Positions 33,235 to 40,793 of a stretch of DNA of 64,000 bases are shown here, one piece after another (within the stretch, counting starts at the first letter, position 1; each line of letters begins with the position of its first letter). The DNA lies in NCBI GenBank assembly GCA_019637695.1, contig JAHBVG010000019.1, positions 1-64,000 of the forward strand, in the 5' to 3' direction. Under the pieces are notes generated by a model, which did no database searches, was not told where the DNA came from, and saw nothing but the letters and a program-made list of their open reading frames with translations. Origin of the DNA: Caldilineaceae bacterium (GTDB lineage Bacteria > Chloroflexota > Anaerolineae > Caldilineales > Caldilineaceae). A program made the position numbers and the translations under genes.

Positions 33235-34473
33235 TCACTCAAACCGGAACCGCCACACCCCGATCACGAAAAAGAGCGCCGCCATCCCCAAGAGGATGGC
33301 GACTTCGTCGGCGACGCCTGCGATGCCCAGGTTGCGCGTCATCACGTCCTGAAAGCCGCGGATGGCCCAATGATGGGGCGTGGCGTACTCGATCACAGGC
33401 ACGCGGATCGACGGGAAAAATGCGCCGCTGACAACAGCCATCGCCGTGGCAATCAAATTGGGGACGGACCCGGCCTGCCCGGTGCTGCGGACGAGCGCGG
33501 CGATCATGATCCCCAACCCGGCGACGGTGGCCGCGGTGGCCGCGGCAACGAGCAAAAAGGCCCCCGGATCGCTGCCTAAATTCACATCGAAGACGAGGCT
33601 ACAGAGCGCGATGACGCCAATGATCTGGAGCAGGGTGATGGCAAAATAGGGGAGAATCTTGCCCAAGAGGATTGCCGCCCGCGAAGTGGGCATGGTGAGC
33701 AACCGACGGAAGGTCCCGGCGACGCGTTCATCCAACAGGACCTGTGCCAACATGCCGACCAAAAAGAAGGCGAAGAAGAGTGTGTAGCCCGGCACCAGCC
33801 ATTCGAGGATAGTCGGTGCGCGCACAACCATTCCCGTTGTGGACGCAGCTTGCAGTTCGACCCTTACCAATGGATTGTTAAAGGCGTCTTGCACCTGGCT
33901 GGCGACAACGCCTTGCAGCGCCGCGGTGAGGAACTTTTGCACATCCTCTGTGTTGATATTGGCATCGGTGAGATCGATGCCGAAATCGTTGCGCGCCGAG
34001 GCGAAGGCCGTGTTCACCCCGCGCGCCACTTCGGCGTCGATGAGCAAGGGCGCCAGCGCGGCGTTAACCTGCCCCATCACCAATCCGGCGCTCTGCTCGC
34101 GAGCCGGATCGACGATCAGCTCGACTTTGGCGCCCTGCGTCGTCTTCAATGCTTCGCCAAAGCCCGCGGGGATGATGATAGCGACCATGCGCTGTCCCTG
34201 CCCTACCCGCCGATCCGCCTCGGCGCGGTTCTCCAGCCGTTCCAGGTTCACGTTCTTCACGTCTTCCAACAGATCCACGGCGCGTTTGGCTGCGCGTCCT
34301 TCCTCCTCGACGACGAGATAGACCGAAACCGTGGGCGCGCTGCCCCCGCCGAAGACCTGCCCCATAATGGCGACAAAGAGGAATGGCGCGACAAAAAGGA
34401 TGATCCATTGGCTGGGGCGCTGAAACCAGAGCTTCAATTCTTTCCGCGTAATCGCCCAGATTGGGGTGAGCAT
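33235..34473 (-). CDS. ABC-2 type transporter permease
   Basis: 412 residues. One N-terminal helix (about 23-42, WIILFVAPFLFVAIMGQVFGG), a large extracytoplasmic domain (about 45-225) and five C-terminal helices between about 228 and 408, with ERVAGTFRRLLTMPTSRAAILLGKILPYF, the typical YhhJ/DrrB-like coupling segment. It belongs with the second permease and the ATPase that follow in the minus-strand operon (order ATPase, permease, permease). Likely exports lipids, drugs or polysaccharide precursors. Confidence 0.85.
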   Translation of the reverse strand: MLTPIWAITRKELKLWFQRPSQWIILFVAPFLFVAIMGQVFGGGSAPTVSVYLVVEEEGRAAKRAVDLLEDVKNVNLERLENRAEADRRVGQGQRMVAIIIPAGFGEALKTTQGAKVELIVDPAREQSAGLVMGQVNAALAPLLIDAEVARGVNTAFASARNDFGIDLTDANINTEDVQKFLTAALQGVVASQVQDAFNNPLVRVELQAASTTGMVVRAPTILEWLVPGYTLFFAFFLVGMLAQVLLDERVAGTFRRLLTMPTSRAAILLGKILPYFAITLLQIIGVIALCSLVFDVNLGSDPGAFLLVAAATAATVAGLGIMIAALVRSTGQAGSVPNLIATAMAVVSGAFFPSIRVPVIEYATPHHWAIRGFQDVMTRNLGIAGVADEVAILLGMAALFFVIGVWRFRFE

Positions 34474-34504
34474 AAACGGAGCCTTCTCTTAATGTGTCAG
34501 CCTG

Positions 34505-34583
34505 TCTGTTTTGAGATTAGGCGATTGGGAGATTTCAGAGACGGAGTTCCCGCTCCCCAATCTCTTAATCGCTCAATCGCATC
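34505..34583. repeat. GATTAGGCGATTGGG / CCCAATCTCTTAATCGC inverted repeat
   Basis: GAGATTAGGCGATTGGGAG on the left is mirrored by CTCCCCAATCTCTTAATCGC on the right between the two permease genes. The same words recur at about 27585, 37525 and 59230. Confidence 0.55.
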
Positions 34584-35900
34584 TCATTCAAATTCAAGCC
34601 GCCGCACGGCGATGATGAAGAAGATCAGCGCAAAGGCCAGCAGCACAGCAATCGACGGCAGGATCTCGACGAGCCCTTGCCCGCGCACGAGAATCGCTTG
34701 AAATCCGTTCATCGCCCAAGTGTGGGGGATGGCGAGGCTGACGCTCTGCACAACGGGCGGCAGCCAATCGGCGGGGAACATGCAGCCGCCGATCAGCGCG
34801 GCGATGATCAAGGGGATGGTGAGTACATTTTCCAGCCCGAAAGCCGCCGCGGCCAGCCCGATCCCCACGGCGGCGAAGACGAGCGCCGCCGTCATCAGTA
34901 GCAGCGCCAGCGGGTCCTGGCCCAGCCCCATGCCGAAAAGGAAATGGCCCACGCCGAACATGATCCCCACCTGGACCAGCCCGATCACAAAGGCGGCCAA
35001 CAACTTCCCGCCCAGTACCACGCTGCGATCCACCGGCATGTGCAGCAACCGGCGGAAGGTGCCGCCGTTCCGCTCAGCCTGGATGGCCCCGCTGATGTAG
35101 GTGATCAAAAAGAAGACGAACATCACCGTGTAACCGGGGATGGTCTGCTGGTAGGTATCGGGGCGGACGGCAAGATTGGAATTGCTGGGCGAAAGGGTCG
35201 TCACCGAGAGGGCCGGCTGCTGCCCAGTTGTCTCGGCTTCGGTGGCGGCGCGGTCGGCTTCGATCTCATCTCGGATCTCTTGCGGGGCCAGGCTGATCAG
35301 ATCGTTGAACTGATCAAAGCCGCTGAAGACTTGATTCTGCACCGAAAGCTGCATCGCCCCGCCGGTCATCACTGCTTCGAGTACCTGCCGCCCGATGGCA
35401 TCCCCGGCCGGGTCGTAGAGCAGCGTCAGTGTCATTGGTTGCCCGGCGTCGATGGCTGCCGAAAAGTCGCGGGGGATCACCAACGCCGCCTGCCGCCAGG
35501 ATCGTCTCACCATCTCGCGTGCAACCGCTTCGTCGCAGGCTGCGCCGGGTTGCGCGCAAGCAGCATCCGCGGTCAGCCCCAGCCGGTCGATCATCGCCTG
35601 ATCGAAATCCGTTTCCACGGTGAAGCCTTCGGCCACAAAGTCGAGCAACTCCTGCGTGTGGATGGGCAACGCTGTCGATTGACTCGTGGATGCTGCCAAC
35701 AGTCCACCGCCAGCGACGCGATCATAGTTGATCACCGGCATGAGCGGCTTCACATCGGCGTCGAGATTGTAGCCATCTTTGGGGAAGGCGTAGCTGATGG
35801 GGATGATGAAAACCAACGGCAGTAGAAAGAGCGAGATCAGTTCACCCCGATCCTTGAACACCAACAGCAGATCTTTTTTGAGGATGGATAGGATTTTCAT
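34584..35900 (-). CDS. ABC-2 type transporter permease (second subunit)
   Basis: 438 residues. An N-terminal helix (about 21-40, LISLFLLPLVFIIPISYAF), a long extracytoplasmic domain (to about 255) and C-terminal helices starting IPGYTVMFVFFLITYISGAIQAERNGGTFRRLLHMPVDRSVVLGGKLLAAF. It is homologous in layout to the neighbouring permease, as expected for a heterodimer. The gene lies between ATPase and first permease, with 77 nt to the ATPase stop, filled with TTGCGAG/ACCTGCA repeats. Confidence 0.85.
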   Translation of the reverse strand: MKILSILKKDLLLVFKDRGELISLFLLPLVFIIPISYAFPKDGYNLDADVKPLMPVINYDRVAGGGLLAASTSQSTALPIHTQELLDFVAEGFTVETDFDQAMIDRLGLTADAACAQPGAACDEAVAREMVRRSWRQAALVIPRDFSAAIDAGQPMTLTLLYDPAGDAIGRQVLEAVMTGGAMQLSVQNQVFSGFDQFNDLISLAPQEIRDEIEADRAATEAETTGQQPALSVTTLSPSNSNLAVRPDTYQQTIPGYTVMFVFFLITYISGAIQAERNGGTFRRLLHMPVDRSVVLGGKLLAAFVIGLVQVGIMFGVGHFLFGMGLGQDPLALLLMTAALVFAAVGIGLAAAAFGLENVLTIPLIIAALIGGCMFPADWLPPVVQSVSLAIPHTWAMNGFQAILVRGQGLVEILPSIAVLLAFALIFFIIAVRRLEFE

Positions 35901-35977
35901 AGAGTTGAGAATTGCGAGTTGCGAAGATGATCGTCACCTGCAAACCTGCTACCTGCGCCACTTTTGCCTTTTGCCTT

Positions 35978-36961
35978 TTAATCTCGCAAACTTTTCCCTG
36001 TCAGGTGCAAAAAGACCGTCTCCAGGTTGGGTTCTAAAATCTCCATCGAGAGGACGGTCACATCCTTTTGGTTGAAGAGTTGGAGGATCTGAAGCAGGGC
36101 GGTGTTGGCGTGTTCGGTCTCGACTTTGAGTACAGTGCGGATGCCGCCATCGTCGCCGGGTTCACGTGTACCATCAACGGTGAGATAATCCGCTTTTTTG
36201 ACGGCAGGTTGGGCGAGGACGGCAGCGCGCAGATCCTCATCCGCGGCGGGCAGGCCGATCTGCACAATGCCGCCGCCGAGCATGTCGATAAGGCGACGCG
36301 GCGTATCCAGCGCGATGATGCGCCCTTGATCGATGACGCCCACACGGTCGCAGAGGCGTTCGGCTTCTTCCATGTAGTGCGTCGTGTAAAGGATCGACAT
36401 GCCGCGCTCGCGGTTGAGCCGTTGCACACTTTCGAAGATGTGGTTGCGGCTCTGCGGATCGACGCCCACGGTGGGTTCATCCAAAAAGAGAATACGCGGA
36501 TCGTTGATCAGCCCCACAGCCAAATTGATGCGTCGTTTCATGCCGCCCGAAAACGAGCTGACCGGATCGCCGGCGCGGTCGCTCATCGCCACATAATCGA
36601 GGACCTCGTCGGCGCGCGTCCGCAGCTTTTTGCCGCCCATGCCAAACATCTCGCCGAAGAAGAGGACGTTTTCGCGTCCGCTGAGGGTGGGATAGAGGGC
36701 CAGCTCCTGCGGCACGACGCCGATGATCTGCTTCACCTGTTTCGACGCCTTCACCACATCATGCCCGCCCACACGCGCCGTCCCTTTGGTGGGGGGGAAG
36801 AGACCGGTGAGCATGGAGATAGTTGTACTCTTGCCCGCACCATTCGGGCCGAGCAGCCCGAAGATTTCGCCATCTGCGATGGTGAAGCTGACATCATCCA
36901 CGGCGGCGCGGTCGCCATATTTTTTCACCAAATGTTCGGCTTCGACAATGTTGGGGGCCAT
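35978..36961 (-). CDS. ABC transporter ATP-binding protein (DrrA/NodI type)
   Basis: 327 residues. Walker A is GLLGPNGAGKSTT at about 36-48, the Q-loop lies in IIGVVPQELALYPTLSG, the signature is SSFSGGMKRRINLAVGL, Walker B is RILFLDEPTVGVDP and the H-loop is LYTTHYMEEAERL. The C-terminal extension after about 220 is typical of drug/polysaccharide exporters of the DrrA/NodI/CcmA type. It energises the two ABC-2 permeases encoded directly downstream. Confidence 0.93.
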   Translation of the reverse strand: MAPNIVEAEHLVKKYGDRAAVDDVSFTIADGEIFGLLGPNGAGKSTTISMLTGLFPPTKGTARVGGHDVVKASKQVKQIIGVVPQELALYPTLSGRENVLFFGEMFGMGGKKLRTRADEVLDYVAMSDRAGDPVSSFSGGMKRRINLAVGLINDPRILFLDEPTVGVDPQSRNHIFESVQRLNRERGMSILYTTHYMEEAERLCDRVGVIDQGRIIALDTPRRLIDMLGGGIVQIGLPAADEDLRAAVLAQPAVKKADYLTVDGTREPGDDGGIRTVLKVETEHANTALLQILQLFNQKDVTVLSMEILEPNLETVFLHLTGKSLRD

Positions 36962-36997
36962 AGCAGTTCCTATCCCCGATTTATTTGGGCGTTACCT

Positions 36998-37055
36998 GTA
37001 ACTACTACCTCTGCTCTAGCCAGGTCCGTGACCTGGCTGCGGGTCAAGTAGTTAC
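36998..37055. repeat. GGTC-CGT-GACC palindrome with outer inverted repeat
   Basis: AGCCAGGTC/GACCTGGCT around CGT (37018-37038), enclosed by GTAACTAC/GTAGTTAC (36998-37005, 37048-37055). It lies upstream of the ABC ATPase gene and supplies the stop codon and last residues (VTT) of the next gene. Confidence 0.75.
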
Positions 37056-37442
37056 CGTTACTTTAAGAAAGATGGTTTCTGTTTTGCGCAGTCGCCACAT
37101 GAGCCGGAAAAATTGATACATCCAGCCGTACTTTTGGCTGAGGGCGCGTTGCGCTGCCACAGCTTCCTCTTGTGAGAGGATGCGGATCTTGGCGTCGATG
37201 GCCGGGCCGAGCGCTTTGCCCATATGTGTGCTGGGGGCGATCTGCACGGCGGGGTTGTTGCGCAGCCGTTTAGCCTTTCCGCTGTTTTTTGCAGTGACGA
37301 TGTAGCCCTTATTCCCCTCCATCGCCATCCATACCGGCGTCGTCACCGGGACGCCGCTCTTGCGGAAGGTGGTGAGGTTGACGTAATTGTGTTCGCGCAG
37401 GGTCGCAAAGGGATCGATTTGCTGGGATGTTTTGGTTGTCAT
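37044..37442 (-). CDS. PPOX-class F420-dependent oxidoreductase
   Basis: 132 residues. The segments DPFATLREHNYVNLTTFRKSGVPVTTPVWMAMEGNKGYIVTAKNSGKAKRLRNNPAVQIAPST match the small split-barrel proteins that use F420 (Rv2061c-like family). It lies between the membrane protein and the ABC operon on the same strand. The cofactor assignment is by family; no F420 biosynthesis gene is in view. The last three codons belong to the palindrome element. Confidence 0.75.
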   Translation of the reverse strand: MTTKTSQQIDPFATLREHNYVNLTTFRKSGVPVTTPVWMAMEGNKGYIVTAKNSGKAKRLRNNPAVQIAPSTHMGKALGPAIDAKIRILSQEEAVAAQRALSQKYGWMYQFFRLMWRLRKTETIFLKVTVTT

Positions 37443-37449
37443 CGTGTCC

Positions 37450-37605
37450 TCGTGGTGGGGATCAGGGACTGGGGACTGGGGATCGGGGAGTGGGTTGACA
37501 ATCTCTATCTCTCGTATACAGAGATTAGGCGATTGGGCGATTTTAGAAACTCAACCCTATCCCCAGTCCCCAGTCCCCAGTCACCAGTCACCAATCCCTA
37601 TTCGC
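37450..37605. repeat. CCCCAGT heptad arrays in opposed orientation
   Basis: GGGGATCAGGGACTGGGGACTGGGGATCGGGGAG (37457-37490) and CCCCAGTCCCCAGTCCCCAGTCACCAGTCACCAATCCC (37561-37598) flank GAGATTAGGCGATTGGGCGATT. The two arms are complementary and can fold as a long hairpin between two genes. Confidence 0.75.
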
Positions 37606-38162
37606 TATTGCCGGAAGAGCGCTACGATCCAGGGGCGGGCGATCACCGCGATCCCCAACAGGATCAGAATAAGCGACCAACCGATGACGCCGATGCCGGA
37701 TCCACTAATGCCGATCACTAATTCAAAGAAAAAGGCAGCCAGCAGCCAGATGATCAGACCGACGCCGGCGATGCGCACTCCCGTGCGGACCATTTCAGGG
37801 CGGCTGTGCAGGGTTCCGTAAAAAAGTTGCCCCAGCCCGGCTGCCGTGGGAGCAACCAGCGCCCACATATAGGCCCAGCTTTGCCAGTGTTCGGTGGTAT
37901 TCTGGTAAAAGAGGATCAAACCGGTCATGGACGCCATCGCGCCCACGGCAGCCAACACCTCACCAGCGCTGCCCTTGAGTGTGAGCGCAAAGACAAAGAG
38001 CAATACCCCTGGCACAATCACGAAAAAGGGCCACGCCCAGGAGCCGATATTGATGTCGATGAACTGCGCAATCAAAAAAACGAGACCCAACACAATCAAC
38101 AGCGCCCCCAGCGCCATGCTGAGGCTATCCAATCCTTTTTTCGACGAAGGTTGTGTAGTCAT
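37605..38162 (-). CDS. Small polytopic membrane protein
   Basis: 185 residues from the ATG at 38162, which follows AGGAGAGG; a longer frame to 38249 lacks such a site. After a polar N-terminus, six hydrophobic segments: SMALGALLIVLGLVFLIAQF, WAWPFFVIVPGVLLFVFAL, VLAAVGAMASMTGLILFY, YMWALVAPTAAGLGQLFYG, IAGVGLIIWLLAAFFFELVIG and IGWSLILILLGIAVIARPW. The pattern is like DUF5668/LiaF-type membrane domains, but I do not recognise a specific function. Confidence 0.65.
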   Translation of the reverse strand: MTTQPSSKKGLDSLSMALGALLIVLGLVFLIAQFIDINIGSWAWPFFVIVPGVLLFVFALTLKGSAGEVLAAVGAMASMTGLILFYQNTTEHWQSWAYMWALVAPTAAGLGQLFYGTLHSRPEMVRTGVRIAGVGLIIWLLAAFFFELVIGISGSGIGVIGWSLILILLGIAVIARPWIVALFRQ

Positions 38163-38172
38163 CTTTCCTCTC

Positions 38173-39042
38173 CTAATTGAAAATATACTCAGGTATGTGA
38201 AGACGTCTATCGGTAAGGCAGAGGGCGCGCAACTCAGCAATCGCTTCATCCCCGCCCAGGGTGAGGTGAGCCAGATAATCGAGAAAGTGTAGTTCTGGCG
38301 TCTGGCCTTTTACATCAATGGGATCGTCGGTGATCAAGCCCCAGCCGAAATCCCAGGGCAGGATCTCCACCTTGTTAAGGGCAAACACATCGCGCATGAG
38401 ATTCCCGCGGATGAACTCCATCCCCGCCATGTCGAAGATGCCGAACTGCGCCGGATCAGCTTCGCCAGCGCGACAGATCAACCACGCTTTTCCGCCGGTG
38501 AGGAATTGATCGCTGGGCACATTCAGCGGATCGAAGGGGGGATGCAAAACCTTACGCTGGAGCGCGTCGAGTTGTGCATCAACCATAACCCACCGGGCCT
38601 GATCAGTGTTCCAATACTCGCAGACCCAATGATCCTCATAGTGATTGGGCAAAAAGTAGGCGCCGAAACCACAGCGCGCCCGCGCCGGAACTCCCTGATG
38701 GCGCAACATGGCGCAGAGCAGAAGCGAGAAATCGCGGCAGTTGCCCACCAGTTTTCGTTCCAGCGGACGCGCTTCGGTGAGCGGGCGGTCGTCGAGTTCG
38801 CGCAGGCGGGCGAGTTTTTGGGCAACAGTTCGGATCTGCACTTCGGCTTTGCGTTCATCGGAAAGGGAGAGTTCATAGCGCTCGGCCCAGAAGATGTGGA
38901 TCATCGATCCCTGGACGATTTCGCACAGCAATGCAAGATCAGCAGGCAGGTCGGCGAAGCGTTCTGCGTGCGCACCAGGATCGGTCAATGCGCCAGGTGT
39001 GGCATAAAACTGGAGAAGCTTGACATCCTCAAGTTGCAGCAT
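38173..39042 (-). CDS. Transglutaminase-like domain protein
   Basis: 289 residues; ATG with AGGAAGGAT upstream. The catalytic triad of the superfamily is seen as GNCRDFSLLLCAMLRHQGVPAR (Cys near residue 102), EDHWVCEYW (His) and WVMVDAQLD (Asp). In bacteria such domains are usually proteases or amidases, or structural. No signal peptide is present. It starts 10 nt upstream of the stop of the membrane protein gene on the same strand, so they form a likely operon. Confidence 0.8.
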   Translation of the reverse strand: MLQLEDVKLLQFYATPGALTDPGAHAERFADLPADLALLCEIVQGSMIHIFWAERYELSLSDERKAEVQIRTVAQKLARLRELDDRPLTEARPLERKLVGNCRDFSLLLCAMLRHQGVPARARCGFGAYFLPNHYEDHWVCEYWNTDQARWVMVDAQLDALQRKVLHPPFDPLNVPSDQFLTGGKAWLICRAGEADPAQFGIFDMAGMEFIRGNLMRDVFALNKVEILPWDFGWGLITDDPIDVKGQTPELHFLDYLAHLTLGGDEAIAELRALCLTDRRLHIPEYIFN

Positions 39043-39244
39043 AGATCCTTCCTGATGAGATGGATGATCAACAGAACGAGCGAGGCGTTACCCTCACAAA
39101 CGGAGGCCAAAGGCAGCGCGTGAATCATCCCAATCTAAGCTGACGAGCAGAAGCAATTCAACAGCCGAATGGGGAGTCTAGTGGCTGGACATTTGATGTA
39201 GTGCGCGTAACCGAAATGCGGAGATGGGTGATACCGATCTAAGT
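39043..39244. other. Intergenic region, nothing recognised
   Basis: 202 nt without a supported gene or repeat of the families listed here. Confidence 0.4.
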
Positions 39245-40267
39245 TTACTGCGTCTGTGGCGCAACTGCGACATGTGCAAGCAGCGGGCAATGATCAGATC
39301 CAATGCGAGGGGCGGTGATGATCTGCATCGATTCGACAGTGACTGCACGTCCGCGCGTGCGCCCAGTGTGGAAGAGATAGTCCAGCCGGAGCAAAGGGAC
39401 AAATGAACGGGGCTGTTCGGCCTTCAACGTGCGCGGCCAGGTCCACCCTGGACCGGCGCCGCCTTCCAACCAGCCATCGGTCAACTGCGCCGATGTCCAC
39501 CGGTAGGAATCAGCGCCTTCGGTGCTGTTCCAATCGCCGGCCACCAATGCGGGACGATCCCTAGGGGCGATCTCCCCCAAGATCGTCAAGATCTGCTGTT
39601 CGCGGATGTGGAGGAGCAGGGTTGGCCCAAGTCGGCGGATCTCATGATTGGGAGAGATGAAGTGAATGCAGTAAATGTCCAGTGGGCCGCCGGGCAGCGC
39701 CAGCGAGATGCGCAGGGCGTAGGGTTCCAATCCTACATTTTGCCAGAAACCGGTGACGGCAAAGGGGCAACGGCTGGCGACGCCCAATCCCATATCAGTG
39801 GGCAGGTAAGGAACCCAGCAGGCGTACGGGTAGGCTGCGGCCAGGCCTGGTCTTAGTTGGTTGACATGGCTATCGATGGCTTCTTGGAAGAGCAGAATAT
39901 CGGCGTCAAGGCGGCGAATTGTCTCGACAGCATCGGTGAGATCGCGCGGGATGTTGAGCATGTTGGCGCTGAAGATCGTCAACCGATCCGCTGTCGGCGC
40001 GCCGGCCATTGGCGGCGGAGTGCGCCATCCCAAATGACGATGGAAATTCTTCCAAAAGAAGGCGCTCAGGCCGATCAGCCAGCCAAGCGCCAACCAACGG
40101 GATCGCCGCACGAACGCCGCGACGCCGGCCGGCATCCCGATGAGCAAAATCCAAAAGACCCAGGCGTTTGCCAGGGCCAGCCACCCATTGAGATCCCCGA
40201 GCAGCCGCCAGAGCAACAGCCAGGACGCAATGCCGCCCGCCAAGAGATCAAGTAGTCGTCGAATCAT
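39245..40267 (-). CDS. Membrane-anchored endonuclease/exonuclease/phosphatase (EEP) family protein
   Basis: 340 residues from the ATG at 40267; a TTG four codons earlier is possible. Two or three N-terminal helices (about 5-25, 28-50, 58-73) precede an EEP domain with SANMLNIPRD, DILLFQEA (Glu), ALVAGDWNSTEG (Asp, Asn) and the C-terminal GSDHCPLLAHV (Asp-His). This is the layout of the VanX-independent 'YafD-like' EEP membrane proteins that hydrolyse phosphodiesters of lipids or nucleotides. The active site probably faces outward. Starts 22 nt after the response-regulator stop. Confidence 0.8.
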   Translation of the reverse strand: MIRRLLDLLAGGIASWLLLWRLLGDLNGWLALANAWVFWILLIGMPAGVAAFVRRSRWLALGWLIGLSAFFWKNFHRHLGWRTPPPMAGAPTADRLTIFSANMLNIPRDLTDAVETIRRLDADILLFQEAIDSHVNQLRPGLAAAYPYACWVPYLPTDMGLGVASRCPFAVTGFWQNVGLEPYALRISLALPGGPLDIYCIHFISPNHEIRRLGPTLLLHIREQQILTILGEIAPRDRPALVAGDWNSTEGADSYRWTSAQLTDGWLEGGAGPGWTWPRTLKAEQPRSFVPLLRLDYLFHTGRTRGRAVTVESMQIITAPRIGSDHCPLLAHVAVAPQTQ

Positions 40268-40289
40268 AGAGTGGATCAAAGAACTGGCT

Positions 40290-40703
40290 TTATGCGGTGG
40301 TTGGCGGCGTCTGTACCGGACGGGGATAAGCGTTCAACACGCTACGAATTGTCTGCATAAAGAGATGAGGACTCTCTTTGGTGATATATGCCTTGGCCCC
40401 AAATCGAAAGACAGCATCTCCGTAAACAGATTCATCGTGCCCAGAGACGACAATCGCTGGCAGATCTGGGTAATCGTGCTGCAATTCTTTCAACAATTCT
40501 ATCCCGCTTACCTCGCCGAGCGAAATATCGACGATGACAAGATGTGGATCTGTCTGGGGGATTTTTTCGAGGGCATCGGCCACAGAGTGGGATTCACCAC
40601 AAACCTGAAGATCGGTTTCTCGCTCGATCAAGGCCACATATCCTTGGCGAATAATGGGATGATCTTCGACGATGAAGATTTTGTAGGCGAAGGTTGGGGA
40701 CAT
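40290..40703 (-). CDS. Single-domain response regulator (REC only)
   Basis: 137 residues from the ATG at 40703; ATG 40715 is an alternative. Receiver motifs: FIVEDHPIIRQGYVAL (acidic pocket), HLVIVDISLGEVSG (phospho-acceptor Asp), AIVVSGHDES (Thr/Ser) and AKAYITKESP (Lys). It resembles the NarL/FixJ receivers but stops at RSVLNAYPRPV, without the LuxR-type HTH that should follow. The multi-PAS histidine kinase gene directly upstream on the strand is its probable partner. Signal output must run through protein contacts. Confidence 0.88.
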   Translation of the reverse strand: MSPTFAYKIFIVEDHPIIRQGYVALIERETDLQVCGESHSVADALEKIPQTDPHLVIVDISLGEVSGIELLKELQHDYPDLPAIVVSGHDESVYGDAVFRFGAKAYITKESPHLFMQTIRSVLNAYPRPVQTPPTTA

Positions 40704-40793
40704 TACACTCACCATTCCTATCTGATGACGTCTGTGGTCAGTGAGCATCTAAAGACCAGTACACGCACTACGCACCCCCCAAACATTCAAGCG

